Source: Azolla pinnata
Taxonomy: Eukaryota; Streptophyta; Polypodiopsida; Salviniales; Salviniaceae
DNA length: 64,000 bases
Assembly (NCBI GenBank): GCA_037176905.1
Contig: JBBBWG010013112.1
Location: 1 to 64,000 of the forward strand
Direction of reading: 5' to 3'
Shown here: positions 36,579 through 46,916 of the stretch, in pieces
Position numbering within the stretch: position 1 is the stretch's first letter
How the letters are laid out: the number at the start of each line of letters is the position of its first letter
The notes under the pieces: generated by a model
Databases searched by the model: none
What the model was told of the DNA's origin: nothing
Seen by the model: the letters and a program-made list of their open reading frames with translations, nothing else
Program-made: the position numbers and the translations under genes

Positions 36579-38254
36579 CCAGTTGTCAGGTCAGTGCTAA
36601 GTGTAGCCGGGAAGTACGTGGCCAAATCAGTCTGGTGGTGGGGCTCCAGAGACGGAGCAGAAAAGGTCGCATCTACATGTATATCGTTCGGCAGTGTGCG
36701 GCTGGAGCTGGCTCGAGCCCTCTCGGCATGCAGTAAAAACTGTCAAAAAGGAAGTTTGAATGGAACAACAGAGGGCAGTCAAGGCGGCATTGAAGGGAAC
36801 AACATGAGAGCGAGAGAGAGAGAGAGAGAGAGGGAGGGAGGGAGAAGCCTGATGATGAAGTAGGCTGGTAAAAATCACCACATGCCTCATTGCGTGTGTC
36901 TGTGCCTGTGTCTTGTGTCTGTGTCTGTGTTGGTGGATCAATGTCAGACACACGGATTGTCATAGACTGTCGTCAGTCAGTTAGTCATTCAGTCAGTCAG
37001 TCATCCGTGGTAAGGCGGTTTTAATGGAGAGATTGCAGTGCCATTCGTCGATTCTAAGGTATGTCAGACTTACCTTAGCTACGCACTAATAGTCGGCATC
37101 GCCAGGTCCTTTTGCCACCCGGCGTCGGTGCCTTAAGAGTTGCGGCGATTACCACCCTCAAAGCAACAAACAGAAGGCAGAAGGCAGAACGCGACTCTAT
37201 GACTACTACTGCAACTACCACTGATATAATACTACTACTAACAATAATAATCGCAGGCATCATCCTCAAGGGATGCAAGAAGAAGAAGAAGAAGAAGAGA
37301 ATCAAGCTTGTGTCAGCTCTCACATGGGCCTCCTGTTCTGAGCAGTTTTGCGCCGATCCGACTGGCGTTTTTCCGTAGGCCAGCAGTCGGGGCATGTGAG
37401 AAAGAAAGAAAGAAAGAAAGATATACTAAACGTCTCGAAAAGATCAGCCCATGAGACGGAAGGTATACAACAACGAGAGAATCGAACACGCTCGACAAGA
37501 ATAGAAAAACACACACAAGAAGATGAAAGAAGATTTTGTTTGTTGGCAAGAGGATCTGGTGCACAACAGAGCTGCTTGGGTTTTTTTCACCTGCAAAAGC
37601 CGACCATCACATGATTCGGGTGCCTCTCCCAACCGACGATGAAGCCGTATCTAGCTGGACATATACGGCGACGAGGACCGCGGAAGAGACTTACCGTGTA
37701 TATTTATACGTATATACTATGTGGTGTATTTGGAAGGCTCAATGTGCTAGTGTCAAGAGAAGTCTACTACGTAAGGGAGGATCTAATGTAGAAGCAAAAC
37801 ACGACCAAAAAGGGATATTACGAAATTATTCTAAACTCTCCTCAAAGCTAAGTGATGGGAGAAGGAAATGACCACCGGGGAGGATTGTAGAAAGTTTTAG
37901 TTCTCATCGATTGTTTGCTGCTCTGCGGTTGGTGCCAGAATTCCCGTAGAAAAATCTTGTGTTGGATGTATACCTTGTGCTTCCCAGTGCGAAGCAGTTG
38001 CAAGGATTCGTTGATGCTTGCGCTGAAGAGAAATTCCCTTGATCCTCGAAGGCCAAGACATGGATCCGACAAGAGAACATTCACCCCGGATCCCACACCA
38101 ATCTGCGAATCGGTGTTTGCATATGAATACCCATGTTTCCCATGTTGCATATGATCCCAGAGCTGATGGATTGGGGTAAAAAAAAAAAAAAGACAGCATT
38201 TTTTTTATGAATGGCAATGATGCAATAGTTATTGAAGAGAACACTTAGAGGTCA

Positions 38255-38383
38255 CAACAAGGCCATAAGGCTATACAACTTGCATAGAAGAGAAAGCTCT
38301 TTTATACACAAACACACACACACACTCACACACAAGGCCATAAGGCTATACAACTTATAGAGAAAGCTCTTTTATACACAAAA

Positions 38384-38416
<33 letters not shown>

Positions 38417-38866
38417 CATACGGGGTTAAAAAGGCCATAAGGCTATACAACTTATAGAGAAAGCTCTTCTCTCTCACAAACACACACACACACATATATA
38501 CACGAGGTTAAAAAGGCCATAAGGCTATACAACTTATAGAGAAAGCTCTTATTTCTCTCTTACACACACACACACACATATATGTACGAGGTTAAAAAGG
38601 CCATAAGGCTATACAACTTGTAGAGAAAGCTCCTATGTCACACATACACATATATATACGAGGTTAAAAAGGCCATAAGGCTATACAACTTGTAGAGAAA
38701 GCTCTTATCTCATACATACACATATATATACGAGGTTAAAAAGGCCATAAGGCTATACAACTTGTAGAGAAAGCTCTTATCTCACACACACACACAAAAC
38801 ACACACACACATATATATGAGGTTGAAAAGGCCATAAGGCTATACAACTTGTAGAGAAAGCTCTTA

Positions 38867-38901
<35 letters not shown>

Positions 38902-38965
38902 TATATACTCGGAATTAAAAAGGCCATAAGGCTAGACAACTTGTAGGGAAAGCTCTTATCTGCAA
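38255..38965. repeat. Nine-copy minisatellite (~70-96 bp) with embedded CA/TA microsatellites
   Basis: The conserved core aaggccataaggctatacaa plus cttgtagagaaagctctta occurs at about 38256, 38333, 38428, 38512, 38595, 38664, 38740, 38825 and 38918. The variable part between cores is (CA)n, (TC)n and (TA)n of different length, which explains the changing spacing. No coding function. Confidence 0.9.
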
Positions 38966-39844
38966 CTGCATCCGGCACCGGTGGTGGAGATATGAAGTGC
39001 AACTGGCTCCGAGAGAAGTGTCGTGGTGGGATTCGGACTCTCTGGGGATGCGAATAGCCCGACTCCGTTTTCCTTTTTTCTCCGAACGACTCTGACGCTC
39101 ATTTATACAAAGAGCCGATCGGTTTTGCGAGCGTTGTTGTTTCGCCGGCTCCGTTTCGAGGCGCGGGAGCTCACGCTCCGAGCTCCCGAGAAGCGGGAGC
39201 TCACGGGGGGGCAGCTTGTTTTATTGGCGATCGCTACGAGTGCGTAAACAGCTTTCCCCGGAAGAAGACAATATAGGAAGGTCTCTTCGTAATCGAAGGC
39301 TGAGATTCGAAAGCAGAGGGGCTTAAGCAGGGGCTAAGCAGGGGCTAAGTGGCGGCTACTAGGGACAAGTTGATAATGTGCACAGCCGAGAGTAGTGCCG
39401 AGAAAAGAAAGAAAGGAATCGAGTGGGCCAATCCAGCTGGAGATTTGCTCTTTCCCCGGATTCAGCTCCTCGTCGTTGTTACACAGAATGTCTCCGGGTG
39501 CAAATCAACTCGATTCTCCGATTCCTCGGAGAAAGAAACATCTTTTGGCGTAGAGCTGTGGATTTGATCATCGAACAGAGCCAGCCAAATACAGAGACAG
39601 TGACGATACATCTACAACTGTCAATAATTCCGAGTGATCTTCACCTTCGATATACACACAGGTAAGTAAATGACCACATGTCTCATTGCATGTGCTTGTG
39701 TGTGTGTGTGTGTGTGTGTGTTCGCGGATCAGGTGCCAGGCACAGGAAAATATCATCATCGGTCTCATTGTGGGTATCAGGGTTGTAATTGTATCACATG
39801 AATATACAGTAAAAGATGGAATATTCTCTTGCTTGTAAATCCTT

Positions 39845-40236
39845 GAAGGGTAAGATTTCTTTGTATAAAGGGCATGGTTTATATTAATACAAGGTTGAAT
39901 CTTTTTCTTTTTTTTTACAGCTATCAGATAACCAAAAGCTATATATATATATAAATCCTTACAGGGTAAGATTTTTCTTTGCATAAAGGGCATGGTTTAT
40001 ATTAATACAAGGTTGAATCTTTTTCTTTTTCTTTTTACAGCTATAAGATAGCCAAAAGTTGTATGTATATATATATATAAATCCTTGCAAGGTTCCTAAC
40101 TAATGGGAAAGTAGCTTCATTTTGGAAAAAAAAAAATCTTTGCAGGGTAAGATTTCTTTGTATAAAGGGTATTGTTTATATTAATACAAGGTTGAATCTT
40201 TTTCTTTTTCTTCTTACAACTATCAAATAACCAAAA
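39845..40236. repeat. Three-copy repeat with ggtaagatttctttg core
   Basis: Three copies contain gggtaagatttctttgtata, then aagggcatggtttatattaa and caaggttgaatctttttc, followed by an ctat-agata-ccaaaagc segment and a TA run. Starts are near 39847, 39966 and 40145. The second-to-third spacing is longer because of an extra segment at about 40085-40135. Confidence 0.85.
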
Positions 40237-40357
40237 GCTACATATGTACAGGTAGGTATATTTGTTTTGTTTTACAAGCTGGTATCCAAGGGTTTCTACC
40301 TATTCCTCCGGAGAGAAGGGGAACTAGGCCTACAGGGCATCGCAGCAGCTGTAACAA

Positions 40358-40615
40358 TCAATGGTCAAAATTTTCCAATAATAGGAGGGTGAAACAGAGT
40401 AGCAAAGCGAGGCTGGATCGAGCAGAAGCCAAAGACCGGTTGGCGGCACTGCTATCTGTAGCCGCTGTTACTCCCCCACCGCTTGTCTTGGTGGTCTTCT
40501 GGGAACTGCGAGCCGAACTAGATCTCGCGGCAAACGCACCAGACTCTGTGAACACAAGCAGTACTAGCAAAACCAACAGCAGAAGTGTCGCCGCCGCAGC
40601 CCTTGCCATGGCCAA
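40358..40615 (-). CDS. Possible small secreted or GPI-anchored-like protein, 85 aa
   Basis: The frame starts MAMARAAAATLLLLVLLVLL and continues VFTESGAFA, a convincing signal peptide with an AFA cleavage context. A 35-residue Ser/Ala/Thr/Lys-rich middle follows, and then a hydrophobic end (LALLLCFTLLLLENFDH). The layout recalls arabinogalactan-type peptides, but prolines are lacking and the tail ends in charged residues. A TATAAAT box on the same strand lies near 40840, about 220 bp upstream. No intron seen and no homologue recognised. It could also be a chance frame. Confidence 0.4.
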   Translation of the reverse strand: MAMARAAAATLLLLVLLVLLVFTESGAFAARSSSARSSQKTTKTSGGGVTAATDSSAANRSLASARSSLALLLCFTLLLLENFDH

Positions 40616-41271
40616 AACAAAATCTTTCCTTCCTCCAAAAGTGGCCCTCTTGCGCTATTCGAGTCCCCCGAAGAGTTATCTGGCTTGATTCTGGAAGTAG
40701 CTGAAAGAATAATACCTCGTGTCTTTCTCACACCCGATGCCACCAGAGCGATCGGGACGAAGTTCGAATGCTTGGCCCAAGGCCCAGGCGATTCTCGGTC
40801 GTGGTTTGGTTGGATTCGACCGAATCGTGAGAGCATTTATACATACAGAGAGCTGATGGTTTTTCTTTCTTCGCCGCAATCACGTTGACCTTTTCGAGAG
40901 TCGAGTTCCACGCTCCTTGAGTTGAGTTGAGTTGAGTTGCAGACGAGTACACGGCGCCGACACGATTTCGCATATGAGGTCCAATGTTGATCCATTCGTT
41001 GTATATCGTACGCGTACAATACATGTGTTACAGATTTTATAAGCAAGCTTTAAAAGTACTTGGAGCGCGTATTTCAACATTCAAAACCTTGAATACGAGT
41101 TAAATACGTTAAATATAGAGTGAACACGTTCAATATATGGATCAAATACGTCAATTGTGTTCGATGATTGTGCAAAACCTACAGCCGATTAAAACGTACG
41201 TATTGCCAAAAGTTTTTCTTTTTCCATTTCCTTGGCATTGGCAAGCTTGTAAAATCTTAAATTATTAAAAA

Positions 41272-41689
41272 GGGAAAATTGACAGAAAACACCTAACAAA
41301 ATTATAAATTACATTTTAATGCCTGCCAAAACTGGAAACTACAAATTGATGCCTCGTTTTAAAAAATTAATGTGCAACTAATTGATGAACCCCAAATCCA
41401 TTAATTGTGAGTTCAGTTAACATCAACTGAACTGAATGATTAATGCTCGATTACTTGATTAGCACCAAATCAACACGTTGATCGATTAATTAAATTCTAG
41501 AATTAATGACCGTTGCTAAGCGAATGTTGAAAGGGAATCGATCAGGATCGATTGGTGGGAATAGCAGAATTAATTGGGCGTTAATTTTTAGTGGGAAGCT
41601 AAGATTAGGCGTTAATTTGTAATCCTCAATGTCAGTAGGCGTTAAAATGTAATTTATGATTTTGTTTGGCGTTTTCTGGTAATTCTCTC
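41272..41689. mobile_element. Mutator-like MITE, 418 bp, with 9-bp target duplication
   Basis: Long imperfect terminal inverted repeats: the left end starts gggaaaattgacagaaaaca and the right end, read inverted, starts gagagaattaccagaaaacg. Similarity continues through cataaattacattttaacgc for 60 bp or more. The element is flanked on both sides by tattaaaaa (41263-41271 and 41690-41698), a perfect 9-bp target site duplication. Nine-bp duplications and long TIRs are typical of Mutator-like elements. The interior is AT-rich and has no transposase, so the element is non-autonomous. The perfect duplication suggests a fairly recent insertion, though the TIRs have diverged from each other. Confidence 0.85.
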
Positions 41690-42183
41690 TATTAAAAACA
41701 AGCTAAAAATCTTGATTAAGTTTAGACCCTGTAGAGATCATTTTGACATTTACAGATTTGGCTTAAAAAAAACGACAGTCCCAAAAACATAGAATATGTG
41801 TGGGTATTCTAAACTTTATTTTAGTTGTATACTGTTCACCTTTTAACAACATAGGAGCGAGAGAACATTGGCTTCAAATATTGTGCACTGAGTTCATGAT
41901 CCATATGAGTTTTGCTGTAGACGAAAATCCTAGGAGCTAGGGTGATGGGCAACGATCAATTATCGTGGTTTTATTGCGGCCGCAATAATCTACAGAAACA
42001 AGGTGATGGGCTCTTGTTTAAGGTTTTTATTTTTTTCTCTTTTCCACAATAAAACTCCTTGCATTGGTTATAACTTGGTTGCAAATGAAATTCTGCATTT
42101 ACTCCAAAAATACATAATGATCCATCAGTACATAATTGGAGAATCTGGAAATATCCAACAAGGGTGCTGGTATCTTCTCCATT

Positions 42184-42405
42184 CTACAATTCCTTTGTTA
42201 TAAGAATAAAACAAATCAGTGCACCAATTTTCTCATAAAGGGCTTTTACTTTAGGCTCAAAATGGTCCCAAACTGCAGACCTGTGAGCCCTCTCGTAGGG
42301 TCCATGTTTGGGTAAACGATCTGCATTCTTTTCCTCAAACATGCCAAACAAAAGGATTTCGATCTTTTGAAGCAAACAAGCCACGCCCGTTGCTGTAAGC
42401 AACAA
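42184..42405 (-). CDS. Possible gene fragment: hydrophobic segment plus charged tail
   Basis: The frame reads LLLTATGVACLLQKIEILLF, then GMFEEKNADRLPKHGPYERA, HRSAVWDHFEPKVKALYEKI and a short end. The composition looks like a genuine small membrane protein: one membrane segment followed by a charged soluble tail. The frame stays open upstream to about 42555 (through WLFGKPSPDKNSSWHNRASG and poly-Phe/Ile from a microsatellite) but contains no earlier Met. An overlapping frame in another phase (to 42626) does start with Met and has poly-Ser. A length change in the triplet/tetranucleotide run at 42490-42530 could have separated the two. I do not recognise the family. Confidence 0.25.
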   Translation of the reverse strand: MLLTATGVACLLQKIEILLFGMFEEKNADRLPKHGPYERAHRSAVWDHFEPKVKALYEKIGALICFILITKEL

Positions 42406-43097
42406 GCAAAGACCGGAGGCACGGTTGTGCCAAGAGCTATTTTTATCGGGCGATGGTTTTCCAAAGAGCCAAGAAAGCTTTCCCCAGAAAAAGAAGAAGA
42501 AGATGATGATGATGATGAAGATGCAGAAGACGATTGGGGAGGAGCAGATGAGGTCTCGCTATCCAACTTCAGGGGCGGAAAGAGCCAGAACAGTGACATT
42601 GGAAGGTTTTGGGGCAGACAAGTCATGTCGAGGACGTAGGTCCACTGACAGGTGAAAGAGGTGGGCTATCAAGATATATATATATATATATATAAGGGCC
42701 AGATCTGGCTGACATGTTGATAATGTGCAGGGCCGCGAGCAAGCAGCACCCAGAAACACCACCTGGGGCCTCTCTGCTTGCTTGACTTCAATTCAAACTT
42801 CCCTATAGCTAGCTGGCTTTGCTTGCTGGAATCGACGATTCCTCTGAATACAGACAAAGAGGCATTCAGAAATCCCCTGCCTCCCTCCCTACTGTTGCTT
42901 TTGGAACCCCGACAGGCCATCTGCAGAAGCATGTTCGCGTTCAAGAGCATCCGTCTGCCTTTCCAGTGCTTTCTGGCATCTGTGTGTCCGATGGTCCGCA
43001 ATCATAAACCCTAAACCTTAAAAACCCTAAAACCCTAAGCCTAAGAAAGAACAACCGTCACTGGAGGCGGTTACTGAGACGGCGCCTGTATAATTTA

Positions 43098-43165
43098 TAT
43101 GTCTGCTAGTAATTCCGAGTAATCTTCGCGATGTCTGCTAGTAATTCCGAGTAATCTTCGCGAAA
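43098..43165. repeat. 34-bp perfect tandem duplication
   Basis: The unit atgtctgctagtaattccga plus gtaatcttcgcg occurs twice. A related attccgagtgatcttcacc sequence is found at 39627. Located upstream of OFP1. Confidence 0.8.
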
Positions 43166-43895
43166 AGGTAATGGTCAATACTGATCTAGGAGCCAGTTGG
43201 GGGGCAGAGGCTTAGCTAGTTGTGTAGCCTGAGGTCTGTCTGATCATGTGGTGCAGGATCGGATAATGAGCTCTCTCTGTTCGTGGCCCCTGGCACAGAT
43301 ACAGATACAGACAGCAGACAGAGACATTGACACGGGCTTGGACCCTCTCGGTGGGCTCAGGTTCCCTTTCTACTGTTTTTTTTTTTCCCCTTCTTCTCTC
43401 TGTCTTTTTGAAGTCATGAAGTCCGAAAACCTTAGAAAAGACTTCAATCCTTTCTCGTAATGATGGCGTGAACATCATCAGATCGATCGACGATCGATCG
43501 TATTCTGCAATTATCATTGTACTCTTATAGATGAGTGGATACACAAACATTATTGTTATGTATATATCGTGTCTCTTGTCTCGTGAGCGATATTGGCCTA
43601 AGAAGACGTTAATATATCTTTCTTACGTTAATGTAATGACCTTAGGCTAATAACTTGTTACAAACATAATTATCCTAAATTTTATCCTAAGGTTAGGACC
43701 TTAGGTTAAGAATATATTATTTATCCAATAAATAAATATACATACTGATATTTATTATAAATAAAGAAATAATATATATAATTATCTCACAGTCTTCTTC
43801 TTCTTCTTCTTCATCATCAACTTCTTCTTCTTCTTCTTCTTCTGTATTTGCACCTTCTTCTGCCATGAAAGCTTCATCCTGATCCCCACCCATCC

Positions 43896-44846
43896 ATGGC
43901 TTCTCGTTCCTCGTCTTCCTCTGTCATACGATCTTCTTCTTCTTCTTCTTCTTCTTCCTCTGCTTGTGCACTCATTTCTGCTTCTTCTTCTTCTTCTGCA
44001 CGAACCTCTTCTTCTTCTTCTTTTTCTTCTTCTTCTTCTGCTTCTTCTTGCTCCCGCTGCCCATTCTCCAATCCTTTTCTCCGTTCCCTCAAATCCTGGC
44101 GCTGCTTCTCAGATGACGACGTCCGCTTAAGGTTCACTCAGCTAACGCTTCTGGAGGGGGAGCCAGGTCGGCTTGCGAGCCCTAAATCGGGGCGTTTTAG
44201 GGTTGTAAAAGAAGAAGAAGGAACGGAAGAAGAAGAGGAGGAGGAGGAGGAGGAAGAAGAAGAAGAAGAATTGGAAGAAGAAGAAGAAGCAAAAGCCGCA
44301 GGAAGAGGAGGGAATGCAGTCTCTAGGGTTTCGTTCGGCGTGGAAAGGAGCAACGAGCTGAAGAAGAAGACGGCGGCGGCGAACAAGAGCAAGAACAAGA
44401 ACAAGAACAAGAAGGGCATGGTACTGATGGAAAGGCTAGTTGAGAGAAAGGAAATGGACGGCGGGGCGAGGGTGAGGGAATTGGAGGAGGAGATCAGGAA
44501 GGAGAAGGCGAGGAGGAAGAAGAAGAAGAAGAAGGAGATGGCGATGGCGATGAGGGAGATGATGGAGGCGATGGAGAAGAAGCGAAGGCAGGAGCAGGAA
44601 GAGGCGGAGGAGGCGATGGAGAGGGTTAGGGTTAGGAGCGTGAGCAAGGTGACGTACGAGCCGGAGGAGGAGTTCTACAGGTCGATGGTGGAGATGGTGG
44701 TGGCGATGGAGGTGAGGAATGTGCAGGGAATGGAGGAGATGGCGGCCTGCTTCCTGGCGCTCAACGCCCCGAAGCTTCACCGCCATATCCAGGCAGCGTA
44801 CGCGGCTCTGCTGGCGGACCTGCTACGTCCGGGCGCGCAGGTGTGA
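43896..44846 (+). CDS. OFP: OVATE family protein 1, intronless
   Basis: OVATE family proteins are plant-specific transcriptional repressors that bind TALE homeodomain and TRM proteins and affect cell shape. The 316 residues begin with a Ser-rich N-terminus encoded by TCT repeats. An acidic poly-Glu stretch (about 108-130) and basic Lys/Asn and Lys/Arg/Met/Glu-rich middle follow, the latter coiled-coil-like. The C-terminal OVATE domain spans about 256-311: PEEEFYRSMVEMVVAMEVRN, then MEEMAACFLALNAPKLHRHI. The F-x-x-S-M-x-E-M and A-C-F-L-x-L-N signatures are clear. The start is the first Met after upstream stops. The stop codon lies within the first unit of a GC-rich minisatellite. A second OFP faces it tail to tail. 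The low-complexity N-terminal half is poorly constrained, but the domain call is firm. Confidence 0.88.
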   Translation: MASRSSSSSVIRSSSSSSSSSSACALISASSSSSARTSSSSSFSSSSSASSCSRCPFSNPFLRSLKSWRCFSDDDVRLRFTQLTLLEGEPGRLASPKSGRFRVVKEEEGTEEEEEEEEEEEEEEELEEEEEAKAAGRGGNAVSRVSFGVERSNELKKKTAAANKSKNKNKNKKGMVLMERLVERKEMDGGARVRELEEEIRKEKARRKKKKKKEMAMAMREMMEAMEKKRRQEQEEAEEAMERVRVRSVSKVTYEPEEEFYRSMVEMVVAMEVRNVQGMEEMAACFLALNAPKLHRHIQAAYAALLADLLRPGAQV

Positions 44847-45132
44847 AACCGCCGGAGCCGCCGCGGCCCCGGGATCGGCCGGCCGCCCGGTGTGAAACCG
44901 ACAAACGCCCGCCGAGTGCGAAACCGACAAACGCCGCCGCTTTGCTCGGGGCCCGATTCCCCGATCCGATCGGCCGCCCGCTGAGGTGTGAAACCGAGCA
45001 GCGCCCGCCGCACTTTGCTCGGCCCCGCCCGCCCGCCCGCCCGCCCGCCGCACACCGAGGTGTGAAACCGACAAACGCCGCCACGCTCCGGCCCACGCCC
45101 GCCCAAGTGTGAAACCGGCAAATGCCGCCAAT
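44838..45132. repeat. GTGTGAAACCGACAAACGCC minisatellite
   Basis: Six copies of a ggtgtgaaaccgacaaacgc core with variable GC-rich spacers, at about 44840, 44889, 44917, 44984, 45057 and 45107. The first copy supplies the TGA stop of the upstream OFP. The second OFP contains two related copies (47582-47599 and 47624-47641) in its coding region, in sense orientation relative to that gene, where they encode CETE. Confidence 0.85.
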
Positions 45133-45379
45133 CTGACCCCCCGACGTTGGCCGTGTACATTTTTTTCCCCCACATCGATCGATCATGCGTCCTGTAGAGC
45201 GAAGGGATGAATGTACATATAAGAACCGCTGGTGGCCACCCCGAGATGCCGGAAAATCTGGCCTTGAGATGATCGGATGTCGCCGCCAGTTCTGCCGCCG
45301 ATTCTCAATCGGCTGTCCCAATGATCCCCCATCATTGTCGTCATCGTCGTCGTCGTCGTCGTCGTCACCGTCATCGCCG

Positions 45380-45439
<60 letters not shown>

Positions 45440-46916
45440 AGATTCCGGGGTCCGGGTGCTCTTGCATTTGCGGCTTCTGTGAATGTACCCACACCAGCCT
45501 GCGCTCGGGTTTCGCCCGCTCCCACAGCTTGAAATCGCCGTGTTTCCCCGATCGTCGTCGTCCTCTCTGATTCCGCACTAATAAACGCAAAAGCCCCTTT
45601 TGAATCTCATCGGTTGAAGGTGTCGACCGACATGTTTTGTCGTCCAGATTCCAGCTCTTCCCCATGGCTCGAAACATGTCTTCTCTTCTCTGTGCCTCTG
45701 CGAAGGCAGACATTCTCGGCCGAATGCATCCGGTGTTCAAGCCGATCGAGCAGAGCTACGCTGTTCAGGAGCTGTCGCTTTCGTGTGTCTGTCGAATGCC
45801 TTGTGGTAATTCCGACAACTGATCTGTCACTTGCCAATTCGATCAGACCAACTTGGAGGCATTGGCTCTATTGTGTGTCGAATGGCGCGTTGTAATTCCC
45901 GACAGCTGATACGTCACTCTGGCAATTTGGCAATTTGATCAGCCCAACTTGAGTTGTTCTTGCTATATTTTTCTTTCACTTTCCCTAGTTCTTTGCCACC
46001 TAGCTGGAATATCACTTGTTAAACAATTATAGTCAAAAGCCTGGTGTGGGTCATGTGTGTTTACAGAGTTTGGATAACTTTATCTTAAGCGCGTGCTCAT
46101 CGAGTGTAAATGAAGTCTCTATAAATTATTAGAATGGGATCCATTGGAAATTGTTCAGAATAAGTTGTCCTTGTAGGCGAACGAGTCACGTGTTTCAATT
46201 CAGTTCGTTCAATGCCGTATGCGAGTTGTTGTTTATTGACCATTACACAAAGTCGAACTCTATTAGACAAAGTTTAACTTTCTGGTAACCAAGTGGATGT
46301 GTGATGTTTATGTTATACATCAAATGAGTTGGTAACCAAATTTTGGTGTAAGAATTTGAAAGGGTGTGTATGGCAGGAAGATAGATCTTCTCCTCTCGAT
46401 GGCAGTTAGCTCATCGAGCATTTCCTGTTGGGAGCTTGGCCAATGTTGTCCATAAGGAACTCAAAGTGCTGGATGTAAGTTATCTATAAGTTGGTTATTC
46501 CCCTCATTTGATGAATCTTACGATGGGAGACGATATGCTTCGACAATGTAACTAAAGATATACAAAAGCATTTGAAGAATACCCTTTCATTGATGGGTTT
46601 TGTGATGTCATTCCTTGGAGAGACTTATTTTATAAGAGACTACTTAATATATGCTTTGGCAATGTAGCATATTTGAAAAAACCTATGCAAGTCAAAGACT
46701 TAAGTCAATAGAAACCATTGCGATCCGATTCAATTCTACAATGTTTCAACATGTAAATTCGATGTCTAGCAAATCATTAGCCAATGGTTCGAGGTTGTAA
46801 TGCTATCGGCGAGATCAAAAACCGAAGGTTAGTTCGACGATCTCGCAAAGGAGAATCTCGTTAATAAGCTAAAGCTCGGTGAAACTCCAAAGTGTGTTAT
46901 TTCAGACAAGGCTCTC
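45133..46916. other. Spacer between the two convergent OFP genes
   Basis: A GTC/ATC run at 45335-45440 gives spurious poly-Asp, poly-Ser and poly-Met frames. 45785-45955 is a duplicated unit of about 95 bp (gaatgcc-tgtaattcc-gaca-ctgat, then ccaattcgatcag-cca). 45.96-46.9 kb is AT-rich unique sequence. No gene supported. A Met-starting frame at 45637 is short and unrecognised. Confidence 0.6.

Larger units (their letters stand above)
35338..40357. other. Gene-poor satellite region
   Basis: About 5 kb of mostly tandem repeats with no gene I can support. 35.35-35.64 kb is the protease upstream flank with ACT and GAA/AAG runs. 35.64-36.4 kb is a CATG/TATG satellite. 36.42-36.58 kb is an 80-bp duplication. 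36.81-36.84 kb is a GA/GGA run. 36.98-37.0 kb has CAGT repeats. 37.1-38.2 kb is unique sequence with short frames only. 38.25-38.97 kb is a minisatellite. 39.05-39.25 kb is GC-rich with gggagctcac inverted words. 39.8-40.24 kb is a triplicated unit. Confidence 0.65.
40616..43895. other. Spacer with MITE, upstream of OFP1
   Basis: 3.3 kb without a firm gene. 40.92-40.94 kb has gagttgagttgagttg. 41.27-41.69 kb is a MITE. 42.18-42.63 kb holds a possible gene fragment on the minus strand. 42.67-42.69 kb is a TA run. 43.00-43.05 kb has several AAACCCTAA telo-boxes. 43.1-43.17 kb is a 34-bp perfect duplication. 43.55-43.78 kb is AT-rich with cctaaggttagg words. 43.79-43.85 kb is a CTT run leading into OFP1. 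Confidence 0.6.

Noticed and set aside
44843-45112. 89-codon plus-strand frame after OFP1
   Set aside because: Made entirely of the GTGTGAAACCG minisatellite.
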